64,000 nucleotides of DNA from Thiohalocapsa sp963698775 (lineage in GTDB: Bacteria > Pseudomonadota > Gammaproteobacteria > Chromatiales > Chromatiaceae). The position numbers and the translations under genes were made by a program. A model generated the notes under the pieces. It did not search any database and was not told where the DNA came from. It saw only the letters and a list, made by a program, of their open reading frames with translations. The DNA lies in assembly GCA_963698775.1 (NCBI GenBank), contig CAVOSE010000028.1:1-64000 (forward strand), written 5' to 3'. Of this stretch, positions 1 to 7,055 are shown one piece after another (positions within the stretch are counted from its first letter, which is position 1; the number at the start of each line of letters is the position of its first letter).

Positions 1-105
1 AGTCGCTCCGGCAGTGCGGGGGGTTACTGCAACAGTCTCGGAGGTTCCGCAGCGGTGCGCTCGATTGATTGAGGGCGCCTAATGCTTACGGGGGGCAGGT
101 TTGCC

Positions 106-192
<87 letters not shown>

Positions 193-270
193 GCTGACAA
201 GCTTGCCAAAGCGGCGATCACAACGCGTCGGTCTGAGGTGAAGCCTCGCAAGGTTCGCCTCCAACGGCAG

Positions 271-372
271 AATGGCGGAGGGAGCGGGGCATTACGCCCG
301 GCTCACACTCCGCCATTCTTAGGCAACCCCGTGCGGGGCTGCCGACCCGATGGACGTGTCCGCGTTGCGGAC
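271..372 (-). terminator. triple hairpin downstream of puc unit 1
   Basis: Three inverted repeats follow the last antenna gene in the transcribed (leftward) direction: GTCCGC/GCGGAC at 358-372, GGCA-CCCC/GGGG-TGCC at 322-343, and a long one at 271-317 (AATGGCGGAG/CTCCGCCATT with further inner pairing). No U-tract follows, so they may act as 3'-end stabilising or processing structures rather than classical Rho-independent terminators. Conserved in all three units. Confidence 0.55.
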
Positions 373-398
373 AGGCCCTCGGGGATCGGTTCGATCGC

Positions 399-563
399 TT
401 ACCAGGAATACTGCGGCAGCGAGAACACCATCCAATGCACGGCCAGTGCGATGACCAGCACGGCAAACAGGATCGGCATCAGCCAGGTGGCAGGATTCAG
501 AACCAGCCAGACCTTCCAATCGTCTTCAGGATTCTTCGGGCGAGCAATCTGTTGTTCGGCCAT
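399..563 (-). CDS. pucA: LH2 antenna alpha polypeptide, short form (unit 1)
   Basis: A 54-residue light-harvesting alpha chain, the fourth gene of unit 1. It has a polar N-terminus (MAEQQIARPKNPEDD), one membrane helix starting near WKVWLVLNPATW, and the bacteriochlorophyll-ligating His in LAVHWMVFS. It ends at the QYSW motif, without the long tail of its paralogue at 845-1075. It pairs with the beta gene 58 nt upstream. The alpha chain lies in the cytoplasmic membrane and binds bacteriochlorophyll and carotenoid in the peripheral LH2 ring. The start is set by the only suitable ATG before the motif. Identical copies follow at 2168 and 3922. Confidence 0.88.
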   Translation of the reverse strand: MAEQQIARPKNPEDDWKVWLVLNPATWLMPILFAVLVIALAVHWMVFSLPQYSW

Positions 564-621
564 GGTAAAGCCCTCTTAGGGTTAGGTTGTCAGTAACGTT
601 CAGTCGACGGAAGGCGGTTAC

Positions 622-753
622 TTAGAACCAGGGCTTCCAGGCGATGACCAGCAGATGCGCAGCGGCGGCGATGCCGGCGAACGCGGTGTAGGTCACTTTG
701 AACTGCTCGTGGAACTCTTTGGCTTGCTCAACGCTTAAACCGGACAGACTCAT
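622..753 (-). CDS. pucB: LH2 antenna beta polypeptide, short form (unit 1)
   Basis: A 43-residue beta chain beginning MSLSGLSVEQAKEFHEQFK. It has the N-terminal His of EFHEQ, the bacteriochlorophyll-ligating His in AAAAHLLV, and the C-terminal WKPWF typical of LH beta polypeptides. Third gene of unit 1, placed 91 nt after the long alpha gene and directly before the short alpha gene. It differs from the first beta gene by a shorter N-terminus and AHLL instead of AHFL, so each unit encodes two distinct alpha/beta pairs. It is too short for routine gene callers. Confidence 0.87.
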   Translation of the reverse strand: MSLSGLSVEQAKEFHEQFKVTYTAFAGIAAAAHLLVIAWKPWF

Positions 754-814
754 GATGTCACTCCGCTAGGGGGTTTCAACGGTGCCGCAGTGATCGACGG
801 CGGCAATTAGTAGT

Positions 815-831
815 GTGGCGGCAGGCGCCAC
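815..831 (-). other. intercistronic hairpin between alpha and second beta gene
   Basis: Six-bp stem GTGGCG/CGCCAC with a 5-nt loop, just after the stop of the long alpha gene. It is present in all units (also at 2584 and 4338). Hairpins here in other antenna operons set relative mRNA stability of the pairs; that role is inferred. Confidence 0.4.
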
Positions 832-844
832 GACAAAGATCTTG

Positions 845-1075
845 CTACTCGGCGACCGCAGGTGCAGGCGCTTCGACGGCAACCGGTGCCTCGACGGCGA
901 CGGCCTCTTCCACGCCCCAGCTGTACTGTGGCAGCGAGAAGACCATGGTGTGCACGCCCAGGGCGATGACCAGCACGGCGGCCAGGATCGGCACCAGCCA
1001 GGTGGCGGGGCTCACGACCAGCCAAATGCGGTAGTCCTGCTCTTTCGGCTTGTAATTGAAAACGTCTTGGAACAT
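845..1075 (-). CDS. pucA: LH2 antenna alpha polypeptide with C-terminal extension (unit 1)
   Basis: A 76-residue LH2 alpha chain. It has an N-terminal amphipathic segment (MFQDVFNYKPKEQDYR), a membrane helix from about residue 21 to 43, the ligating His in LGVHTMVFS, and the QYSWG motif. The last roughly 24 residues are an unusual acidic Ala/Val/Pro tail built on VEAP repeats, absent from the second alpha gene of the unit. It is preceded by its beta partner 38 nt upstream. The protein binds bacteriochlorophyll in the peripheral antenna. All three copies encode the same protein. Confidence 0.9.
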   Translation of the reverse strand: MFQDVFNYKPKEQDYRIWLVVSPATWLVPILAAVLVIALGVHTMVFSLPQYSWGVEEAVAVEAPVAVEAPAPAVAE

Positions 1076-1113
1076 TGCTCAAACCTCGCGGGAGCTAAAG
1101 TGGGGAAGCGGTA

Positions 1114-1257
1114 TTAGAACCAGGGCTTCCAGGCGATGACCAGAAAGTGCGCAGCCGCGGCGATACCGGCAAAGGCGGTGTAGGTCACTTTGAACTGCTC
1201 GTGGAATTCTTTTGCTTGCTCGACCGTCAGGCCGGAAAGGCTCTTCTGCTCAGCCAT
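1114..1257 (-). CDS. pucB: LH2 antenna beta polypeptide (unit 1)
   Basis: A 47-residue beta chain starting MAEQKSLSGLTVEQ, with EFHEQFK at the cytoplasmic face, the B850-type His in AAAAHFLV, and the C-terminal WKPWF. It is the first gene of unit 1, 144 bp downstream of a TTGACA-N16-TATAAT promoter. Together with the following alpha gene it forms the first antenna pair. The copy in unit 3 (4637-4780) differs at the N-terminus and has AAVAH instead of AAAAH. Confidence 0.9.
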   Translation of the reverse strand: MAEQKSLSGLTVEQAKEFHEQFKVTYTAFAGIAAAAHFLVIAWKPWF

Positions 1258-1397
1258 GTGTCAATTCTCCGATACGGCGTTGCCGCCTCTGTCGCTTGCC
1301 CTGCCGCGGCGGCTGTCTCTGAGGTTGGCCATCGCGACGCTGTGTTTGTCCGGTTGATCCGGGAGGCGTTCCGTTGCCCGTTTTCTGCTCCAGTGGT

Positions 1398-1441
1398 TGT
1401 CATTATAGGCTGACACATTAATATGTCAACCTAGATTTACA
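1398..1441 (-). promoter_or_regulatory. puc unit 1 promoter with paired PpsR-type boxes
   Basis: On the minus strand a sigma70-like promoter TTGACA (1424-1429) N16 TATAAT (1402-1407). Two perfect TGT-N12-ACA palindromes lie at 1398-1415 (TGTcattataggctgACA, covering the -10) and 1424-1441 (covering the -35), separated by exactly 8 bp. Paired TGT-N12-ACA boxes 8 bp apart are the known PpsR/CrtJ arrangement, and ppsR lies at 9789-11210. Aerobic repression is inferred. Confidence 0.8.
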
Positions 1442-1606
1442 AAAAAAAGATCATCGATCCGCCAGCTGGCGGCAGCGGCTGCACCGGCGCTGCGATCAAG
1501 GGCGAACGGGAATGCTCCCGAGAAGGTGCGAAGGCGCAAAGTGCGCAAGAGGCGGGTGCTCGGGATCGGGGTCGGATCGGGATCGAGTTGCTCGCCACGA
1601 TTTCGA

Positions 1607-1637
1607 TACCGATACCGATACCGATACCGATACCGAT
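1607..1637. repeat. GATACC hexanucleotide microsatellite
   Basis: Tandem copies of GATACC (GGTATC on the other strand) upstream of the unit 1 promoter, i.e. in the spacer between units 1 and 2. The corresponding tract at 3367-3395 is one hexamer shorter. Confidence 0.8.
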
Positions 1638-1713
1638 GATCACGACTCGTCGGTCTGAGGCGAAGCCTCGTTAGTGCTTGGCTGCGCGCATGGCGAGACC
1701 AGCCGTGGTTGTG

Positions 1714-1771
1714 GGAGCGATTTGCAAGCGCGACCGCCGCGACGGGGATGGTCGCGACTGCAAGTCGCTCC
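1714..1771. repeat. REP-like imperfect palindrome, spacer 1/2
   Basis: Arms of 22 nt (GGAGCGATTTGCAAGCGCGACC-type) with three mismatches around a 14-nt centre. This is the GGAGCGA...TCGCTCC pattern of gammaproteobacterial REP elements. A second full copy is at 3472-3529, and its right arm opens the window at 2-9. The elements are probably non-autonomous palindromes co-amplified with the puc units. Confidence 0.6.
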
Positions 1772-1865
1772 GGCAGTGCTGGGGGTTACTGCAACAGTCT
1801 CGGAGGTTCCGCAGCGGTGCGCTCGATTGCTTGAGGGCGCCTAATGCTTACGGGGGGCAGGTTTG

Positions 1866-1964
1866 CCTTCGTCGTCGTCGTTGTCGTTGTCGTTGTCGAC
1901 TATTACGACCACGACCACGACCACGATTACGACCACGATTACGACAACGACAACGACAATCGCT
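1866..1964. repeat. hexanucleotide microsatellite, spacer copy 2
   Basis: CGTCGT/GTTGTC run followed by GACCAC, GATTAC and GACAAC repeats. Homologous to 106-192 and 3626-3715 but with a different number and order of hexamers. Confidence 0.8.
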
Positions 1965-2039
1965 GACAAGCTTGCCAAAGCGGCGATCACAACGCGTCGG
2001 TCTGAGGTGAAGCCTCGCAAGGTTCGCCTCCAACGGCAG

Positions 2040-2141
2040 AATGGCGGAGGGAGCGGGGCAATACGCCCGGCTCACACTCCGCCATTCTTAGGCAACCCCG
2101 TGCGGGGCTGCCGACCCGATGGACGTGTCCGCGTTGCGGAC
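2040..2141 (-). terminator. triple hairpin downstream of puc unit 2
   Basis: Same three inverted repeats as at 271-372, conserved after the short alpha gene of unit 2. Termination or mRNA 3'-end protection is inferred. Confidence 0.5.
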
Positions 2142-2167
2142 AGGCCCTCGGGGATCGGTTCGATCGC

Positions 2168-2332
2168 TTACCAGGAATACTGCGGCAGCGAGAACACCAT
2201 CCAATGCACGGCCAGTGCGATGACCAGCACGGCAAACAGGATCGGCATCAGCCAGGTGGCAGGATTCAGAACCAGCCAGACCTTCCAATCGTCTTCAGGA
2301 TTCTTCGGGCGAGCAATCTGTTGTTCGGCCAT
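2168..2332 (-). CDS. pucA: LH2 antenna alpha polypeptide, short form (unit 2)
   Basis: Second copy of the 54-residue alpha chain: one membrane helix, ligating His in LAVHWMVFS, ending QYSW. Last gene of unit 2, 58 nt after its beta partner. It matches the copies at 399 and 3922, so gene conversion or recent duplication is likely. Confidence 0.88.
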   Translation of the reverse strand: MAEQQIARPKNPEDDWKVWLVLNPATWLMPILFAVLVIALAVHWMVFSLPQYSW

Positions 2333-2390
2333 GGTAAAGCCCTCTTAGGGTTAGGTTGTCAGTAACGTTCAGTCGACGGAAGGCGGTTAC

Positions 2391-2522
2391 TTAGAACCAG
2401 GGCTTCCAGGCGATGACCAGCAGATGCGCAGCGGCGGCGATGCCGGCGAACGCGGTGTAGGTCACTTTGAACTGCTCGTGGAACTCTTTGGCTTGCTCAA
2501 CGCTTAAACCGGACAGACTCAT
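2391..2522 (-). CDS. pucB: LH2 antenna beta polypeptide, short form (unit 2)
   Basis: Copy of the 43-residue beta chain (MSLSGLSVEQ start, AAAAHLLV ligand segment, WKPWF end). Third gene of unit 2. It matches the copies in units 1 and 3. Confidence 0.87.
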   Translation of the reverse strand: MSLSGLSVEQAKEFHEQFKVTYTAFAGIAAAAHLLVIAWKPWF

Positions 2523-2613
2523 GATGTCACTCCGCTAGGGGGTTTCAACGGTGCCGCAGTGATCGACGGCGGCAATTAGTAGTGTGGCGGCAGGCGCCAC
2601 GACAAAGATCTTG

Positions 2614-2844
2614 CTACTCGGCGACCGCAGGTGCAGGCGCTTCGACGGCAACCGGTGCCTCGACGGCGACGGCCTCTTCCACGCCCCAGCTGTACTGTGG
2701 CAGCGAGAAGACCATGGTGTGCACGCCCAGGGCGATGACCAGCACGGCGGCCAGGATCGGCACCAGCCAGGTGGCGGGGCTCACGACCAGCCAAATGCGG
2801 TAGTCCTGCTCTTTCGGCTTGTAATTGAAAACGTCTTGGAACAT
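2614..2844 (-). CDS. pucA: LH2 antenna alpha polypeptide with C-terminal extension (unit 2)
   Basis: Copy of the 76-residue alpha chain with the His of LGVHTMVFS, the QYSWG motif and the acidic VEAP-repeat tail. Second gene of unit 2. The protein sequence is identical to that at 845-1075 and 4368-4598. Confidence 0.9.
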   Translation of the reverse strand: MFQDVFNYKPKEQDYRIWLVVSPATWLVPILAAVLVIALGVHTMVFSLPQYSWGVEEAVAVEAPVAVEAPAPAVAE

Positions 2845-2882
2845 TGCTCAAACCTCGCGGGAGCTAAAGTGGGGAAGCGGTA

Positions 2883-3026
2883 TTAGAACCAGGGCTTCCA
2901 GGCGATGACCAGAAAGTGCGCAGCCGCGGCGATACCGGCAAAGGCGGTGTAGGTCACTTTGAACTGCTCGTGGAATTCTTTTGCTTGCTCGACCGTCAGG
3001 CCGGAAAGGCTCTTCTGCTCAGCCAT
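2883..3026 (-). CDS. pucB: LH2 antenna beta polypeptide (unit 2)
   Basis: Copy of the 47-residue beta chain (MAEQKSLSGL start, AAAAHFLV, WKPWF end). First gene of unit 2, with a promoter region the same as that of unit 1. Confidence 0.9.
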   Translation of the reverse strand: MAEQKSLSGLTVEQAKEFHEQFKVTYTAFAGIAAAAHFLVIAWKPWF

Positions 3027-3166
3027 GTGTCAATTCTCCGATACGGCGTTGCCGCCTCTGTCGCTTGCCCTGCCGCGGCGGCTGTCTCTGAGGTTGGCCA
3101 TCGCGACGCTGTGTTTGTCCGGTTGATCCGGGAGGCGTTCCGTTGCCCGTTTTCTGCTCCAGTGGT

Positions 3167-3210
3167 TGTCATTATAGGCTGACACATTAATATGTCAACC
3201 TAGATTTACA
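3167..3210 (-). promoter_or_regulatory. puc unit 2 promoter with paired PpsR-type boxes
   Basis: Same as the unit 1 promoter: -35 TTGACA (3193-3198), N16, -10 TATAAT (3171-3176). TGT-N12-ACA boxes are at 3167-3184 and 3193-3210 with an 8-bp gap. It shows that unit 2 is independently transcribed and probably co-regulated. Confidence 0.8.
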
Positions 3211-3366
3211 AAAAAAAGATCATCGATCCGCCAGCTGGCGGCAGCGGCTGCACCGGCGCTGCGATCAAGGGCGAACGGGAATGCTCCCGAGGGGGTGCGA
3301 AGGCGCAAAGTGCGCAAGAGGCGGGTGCTCGGGATCGGGGTCGGGATCGAGTTGCTCGCCACGATT

Positions 3367-3395
3367 TCGATACCGATACCGATACCGATACCGAT
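3367..3395. repeat. GATACC hexanucleotide microsatellite
   Basis: Second spacer copy of the GATACC tract, one hexamer shorter than that at 1607-1637. Confidence 0.8.
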
Positions 3396-3471
3396 GATCA
3401 CGACTCGTCGGTCTGAGGCGAAGCCTCGCTAGTGCTTGGCTGCGCGCATGGCGAGACCAGCCGTGGTTGTG

Positions 3472-3529
3472 GGAGCGATTTGCAATCGCGACCGCCGCGA
3501 CGGGGATGGTCGCGACTGCAAGTCGCTCC
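3472..3529. repeat. REP-like imperfect palindrome, spacer 2/3
   Basis: Second full copy of the palindrome at 1714-1771, with the left arm better matched to the right arm (TGCAATCGCGACC). Confidence 0.6.
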
Positions 3530-3625
3530 GGCAGTGCTGGGGGTTACTGCAACAGTCTCGGAGGTTCCGCAGCGGTGCACTCGATTGCTTGAGGGCGCCT
3601 AATGCTTACGGGGGGCAGGTTTGCC

Positions 3626-3715
3626 TTCGTCGTCGTTGTCGTTGTCGTTGTCGACTATTCGACCACGACCACGACCACGACCACGATTACGACAACGACA
3701 ACGACAACGACAATC
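3626..3715. repeat. hexanucleotide microsatellite, spacer copy 3
   Basis: Third version of the GTTGTC/GACCAC/GACAAC tract between units 2 and 3, differing in hexamer number from the other two. Confidence 0.8.
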
Positions 3716-3793
3716 GCTGACAAGCTTGCCAAAGCGGCGATCACAACGCGTCGGTCTGAGGTGAAGCCTCGCAAGGTTCGCCTCCAACGGCAG

Positions 3794-3895
3794 AATGGCG
3801 GAGGGAGCGGGGCATTACGCCCGGCTCACACTCCGCCATTCTTAGGCAACCCCGTGCGGGGCTGCCGACCCGATGGACGTGTCCGCGTTGCGGAC
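3794..3895 (-). terminator. triple hairpin downstream of puc unit 3
   Basis: Same inverted repeats as at 271-372 and 2040-2141, following the short alpha gene of unit 3. Confidence 0.5.
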
Positions 3896-3921
3896 AGGCC
3901 CTCGGGGATCGGTTCGATCGC

Positions 3922-4086
3922 TTACCAGGAATACTGCGGCAGCGAGAACACCATCCAATGCACGGCCAGTGCGATGACCAGCACGGCAAACAGGATCGGC
4001 ATCAGCCAGGTGGCAGGATTCAGAACCAGCCAGACCTTCCAATCGTCTTCAGGATTCTTCGGGCGAGCAATCTGTTGTTCGGCCAT
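3922..4086 (-). CDS. pucA: LH2 antenna alpha polypeptide, short form (unit 3)
   Basis: Third copy of the 54-residue alpha chain ending QYSW, with His in LAVHWMVFS. Last gene of unit 3. Confidence 0.88.
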   Translation of the reverse strand: MAEQQIARPKNPEDDWKVWLVLNPATWLMPILFAVLVIALAVHWMVFSLPQYSW

Positions 4087-4144
4087 GGTAAAGCCCTCTT
4101 AGGGTTAGGTTGTCAGTAACGTTCAGTCGACGGAAGGCGGTTAC

Positions 4145-4276
4145 TTAGAACCAGGGCTTCCAGGCGATGACCAGCAGATGCGCAGCGGCGGCGATGCCGG
4201 CGAACGCGGTGTAGGTCACTTTGAACTGCTCGTGGAACTCTTTGGCTTGCTCAACGCTTAAACCGGACAGACTCAT
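4145..4276 (-). CDS. pucB: LH2 antenna beta polypeptide, short form (unit 3)
   Basis: Third copy of the 43-residue beta chain (MSLSGLSVEQ...WKPWF). Third gene of unit 3. Confidence 0.87.
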   Translation of the reverse strand: MSLSGLSVEQAKEFHEQFKVTYTAFAGIAAAAHLLVIAWKPWF

Positions 4277-4367
4277 GATGTCACTCCGCTAGGGGGTTTC
4301 AACGGTGCCGCAGTGATCGACGGCGGCAATTAGTAGTGTGGCGGCAGGCGCCACGACAAAGATCTTG

Positions 4368-4598
4368 CTACTCGGCGACCGCAGGTGCAGGCGCTTCGAC
4401 GGCAACCGGTGCCTCGACGGCGACGGCCTCTTCCACGCCCCAGCTGTACTGTGGCAGCGAGAAGACCATGGTGTGCACGCCCAGGGCGATGACCAGCACG
4501 GCGGCCAGGATCGGCACCAGCCAGGTGGCGGGGCTCACGACCAGCCAAATGCGGTAGTCCTGCTCTTTCGGCTTGTAATTGAAAACGTCTTGGAACAT
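4368..4598 (-). CDS. pucA: LH2 antenna alpha polypeptide with C-terminal extension (unit 3)
   Basis: Third copy of the 76-residue alpha chain with the VEAP-repeat tail. Second gene of unit 3, 38 nt after the beta gene. Confidence 0.9.
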   Translation of the reverse strand: MFQDVFNYKPKEQDYRIWLVVSPATWLVPILAAVLVIALGVHTMVFSLPQYSWGVEEAVAVEAPVAVEAPAPAVAE

Positions 4599-4636
4599 TG
4601 CTCAAACCTCGCGGGAGCTAAAGTGGGGAAGCGGTA

Positions 4637-4780
4637 TTAGAACCAGGGCTTCCAGGCGATGACCAGAAAGTGCGCAACCGCGGCGATACCGGCAAAGGCG
4701 GTGTAGGTCACTTTGAACTGCTCGTGGAATTCTTTTGCTTGCTCGACCGTCAGGCCGGAAAGGCTTTGCGATTCTGCCAT
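4637..4780 (-). CDS. pucB: LH2 antenna beta polypeptide, divergent N-terminus (unit 3)
   Basis: A 47-residue beta chain starting MAESQSLSGLTVEQ rather than MAEQK, and with AAVAHFLV. It ends WKPWF. An in-frame upstream ATG would add 15 residues, but the internal ATG matches the length of the other copies. This gene spans the right edge of the duplicated segment, so its first codons and promoter are probably the ancestral ones while the rest has been homogenised with units 1 and 2. Confidence 0.88.
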   Translation of the reverse strand: MAESQSLSGLTVEQAKEFHEQFKVTYTAFAGIAAVAHFLVIAWKPWF

Positions 4781-4921
4781 TGACTTACCCTCTGTACTCA
4801 AACTTTGCGGGGAGCCGCGAGGCATTCGCGGCGTCGTTCATCGAGACCACTTCAAGGCCTCGCGGACACTGGCAACCGAGTTGCGAGTTGGCATTCCTGG
4901 CCGGCCCTTCGTTCCATTGGC

Positions 4922-4965
4922 TGTCAGTGTAGCTTGACATATATTTATGTCAAGCAAAATGTACA
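4922..4965 (-). promoter_or_regulatory. puc unit 3 promoter with paired PpsR-type boxes
   Basis: A different sequence from the unit 1/2 promoters but the same architecture: -35 TTGACA (4948-4953), N16, -10 TACACT (4926-4931). TGT-N12-ACA boxes lie at 4922-4939 and 4948-4965, exactly 8 bp apart. Conservation of the boxes despite divergence of the rest argues they are functional. The -10 is weaker than in units 1 and 2. Confidence 0.8.
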
Positions 4966-5045
4966 GGTTTTTTTGCGGGTTTCTCTGTGGGGATCATCAG
5001 GGGCATGCGGATCGATCAGCAGAGTCGGGGACTGACGTCGAGATG

Positions 5046-5102
5046 TGTCAAGTTCGGCTGGTGTTAAGTCGAGTTGACGGCAAGGGGCGCGGGAACTAGA
5101 TT
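5046..5102 (+). promoter_or_regulatory. pucC promoter with degenerate PpsR-type boxes
   Basis: TTGACG (5074-5079) N17 TAGATT (5097-5102). Upstream lies an element with TGT-N12-GTG (5046-5063) and TGT-N12-ACG (5062-5079) that closely resembles the one at the bchF promoter (11516-11572). Shared control of pucC and bchF, probably through PpsR, is inferred. The promoter is divergent from puc unit 3. Confidence 0.65.
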
Positions 5103-5186
5103 GGCGACGGCAATTGACGCTGGCACAGCGAACGGGCGGGCGTCATGCGTTCGCACGAATTATTTGGTACGGAGCGGAACACTACG

Positions 5187-6677
5187 ATGAGCGGCGCCTC
5201 CCTCGAAGAACTCAAGCAGGCCTGGATGCGGGAGGTGCTGCCCAAGCTCCTGCCGTTTGCCGATGCGGCAACCAAGGAACTGCCGCTAAAGCGTTTGCTG
5301 CGGTTGTCGCTGTTTCAAGCATCAGTCGGCATGATGATGGTGCTGCTCTATGGCACCATGAATCGGGTGATGGTGGTGGAGAAGGGGGTGCCGACCTGGC
5401 TCATTTCGCTGATGGTGGCGCTGCCGGTGCTGTTCGCGCCGTTCCGTGCGCTGATCGGTTTCAAATCCGACGTTCATCGCTCCGCGTTCGGTTGGCGCCG
5501 GGTACCCTTTATATGGTTCGGAACCCTGATGCAGTTTGGTGGCCTCGCGATCATGCCCTTCGCGCTGATCCTGTCGGCCGAAGGGGGGCAAGTGCCGGAG
5601 TTTGTCGGCTGGATTGCCGCGGGTGCGGCCTTTCTGATCGCGGGAGCCGGTATGCACACGACCCAGACCGCGGGGCTCGCGCTGGCGACGGACCTGGCGA
5701 GCGAGGAGACTCGACCTCGGGTCGTGGCGCTATTGTTCGTCATGCTCCAGCTGAGCATGTTGGTGGCGGCGCTGCTTTATGGGGCTCTGCTGACCGACTT
5801 CAACAGTATGGGCCCGAACGCCGCAAATGCGCGCTTGATCGGCGTTCTGCAGGGTGTCGCGCTGCTCTGTGTCGGGTTGAATCTCGTGGCGCTTTGGAAG
5901 CAGGAAGCAATGGACCTGGATCGCGCCGAACGATCGGTGGCCGAGAAAGCGGCGGATGCGCCGCAGCCGCGCTTTGCCGATACATGGAGCCAGTTCATCA
6001 GCGGCGGTAGCGCGACCCGGTTGTTGATCGCGCTAGGTCTCGGTACCGCTGGCTTCACGATGCAGGAGATCCTGCTTGAGCCCTACGGCGGGCAGGTATT
6101 GGGCTTGACGGTGTCCGAGACCACGCGCCTTACCGCGATCTGGGCATTTGGCAGCCTAGTGGCGTTCGGGCTGACCGCGCGGTTACTGTCGCGGGGGACT
6201 TCGCCCCATCGCATCGCTTTCGTCGGCGGGCTGGTCGGGATCGTCGCGTTCGTCGCCGTGATTGCCGCCGATCCGTTGGGCTCGACGTTAGTCTTTAGGT
6301 TTGGGGCACTGCTGATCGGATTTGGCGGCGGGCTGTTCTCGGTGGGCACCCTGACGGCCGCCATGGCCATGGCCCGGGGCGGCCAGAGCGGTCTTGCGCT
6401 GGGAGCTTGGGGTGCGATTCAAGCGACCTGCTACGGCATCGCCGTGGGCCTCGGTGGCGCGTTGCGGGATATCTTCGCGGCGCTCGATCCATTTGCCCGC
6501 CTCGGCGTCGCCTGGAGCGGCCCGGTGGTGGGCTATACCGTCGTCTACGGGCTGGAAATCTTGCTGTTGATGGTAGCGCTGATCGTCCTGTTCCCGCTCG
6601 CGCTGCGTGGCGGCAGCGGGGCAGGCTCCGCAGATGGCGCGCAGCGGGAGAAGTTTGGCATCTCCGAGATGCTCTAG
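5187..6677 (+). CDS. pucC: PucC/LhaA-family light-harvesting complex assembly protein (BCH MFS family)
   Basis: A 496-residue, twelve-helix membrane protein of the bacteriochlorophyll-delivery branch of the major facilitator superfamily. Family signatures are visible: FQASVGMMMVLLYGTMNRVMVVE, APFRALIGFKSDVHRSAFGWRRVP, and LGLGTAGFTMQEILLEPYGGQVLG. These proteins assist insertion of antenna polypeptides and pigment. It sits divergent to the puc array and convergent to bchP, so it is more likely PucC (or the Bch2/ORF428 branch) than LhaA; a clear paralogue, LhaA, lies at 20554-22008. The ATG at 5187 has a GGAG 12 nt upstream; an in-frame ATG 42 nt earlier is less likely. Confidence 0.88.
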   Translation: MSGASLEELKQAWMREVLPKLLPFADAATKELPLKRLLRLSLFQASVGMMMVLLYGTMNRVMVVEKGVPTWLISLMVALPVLFAPFRALIGFKSDVHRSAFGWRRVPFIWFGTLMQFGGLAIMPFALILSAEGGQVPEFVGWIAAGAAFLIAGAGMHTTQTAGLALATDLASEETRPRVVALLFVMLQLSMLVAALLYGALLTDFNSMGPNAANARLIGVLQGVALLCVGLNLVALWKQEAMDLDRAERSVAEKAADAPQPRFADTWSQFISGGSATRLLIALGLGTAGFTMQEILLEPYGGQVLGLTVSETTRLTAIWAFGSLVAFGLTARLLSRGTSPHRIAFVGGLVGIVAFVAVIAADPLGSTLVFRFGALLIGFGGGLFSVGTLTAAMAMARGGQSGLALGAWGAIQATCYGIAVGLGGALRDIFAALDPFARLGVAWSGPVVGYTVVYGLEILLLMVALIVLFPLALRGGSGAGSADGAQREKFGISEML

Positions 6678-6710
6678 CTCACCAATTGGTAGCCACTAGA
6701 TAGTTTCCGC

Positions 6711-6749
6711 TCGGCCCCGGACCTGATGCGCGTGCGTCTCCGGGGCCGA
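6711..6749 (+). terminator. perfect 11-bp hairpin after pucC
   Basis: TCGGCCCCGGA (6711-6721) pairs with TCCGGGGCCGA (6739-6749). No T-run follows, so it is a possible terminator or mRNA-processing structure between pucC and the next small gene. Confidence 0.4.
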
Positions 6750-6784
6750 TCCTTCCTCCCAAACCGCAGTAGAGGGGTCTTATC

Positions 6785-6991
6785 ATGTCCATGCCCAAGA
6801 ACGTCGGCGAAAAGGACCGCACGCTTCGGCTCATTCTTGCCACGGTACTGATCATTGTGAGCTTTATCGTTGGGTCGACTTCCGCGCAGATTCTGCTCAC
6901 GCTCGCCGCGCTGGTGTTGCTATACACCAGCTATACGCGGACCTGTCTCGCCTATATTCCACTGAAGATGGATACGACCAAAGGGGAATAA
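6785..6991 (+). CDS. small membrane protein, DUF2892 / YgaP-like transmembrane domain
   Basis: A 68-residue protein with a short polar N-terminus (KNVGEKDRTLRLI), two predicted membrane helices in a tight hairpin, and the segment YTRTCLAYIPLKMDT. This matches the YgaP-like DUF2892 pattern (N-x-G-x-x-D-R...C-x-x-Y-x-x-L). The upstream ATG of MSMPKN (6785) follows AGAGGGG. It lies 107 nt after pucC on the same strand, so co-transcription is possible. In YgaP this domain carries a rhodanese; here it stands alone. Function unknown; the membrane-hairpin call is firm. Confidence 0.75.
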   Translation: MSMPKNVGEKDRTLRLILATVLIIVSFIVGSTSAQILLTLAALVLLYTSYTRTCLAYIPLKMDTTKGE

Positions 6992-7000
6992 GCGGCGCCC

Positions 7001-7023
7001 TACGGGCGGCAGCGCCGCCCGTA
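7001..7023. terminator. bidirectional hairpin between convergent genes
   Basis: TACGGGCGGC/GCCGCCCGTA, 10-bp stem with a 3-nt loop, between the stops of the DUF2892 gene (plus) and bchP (minus). No T-tract, but the position suits a shared terminator. Confidence 0.5.
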
Positions 7024-7055
7024 CAACCATCGCGTGAATCGGAAAGGGGTGAAGG

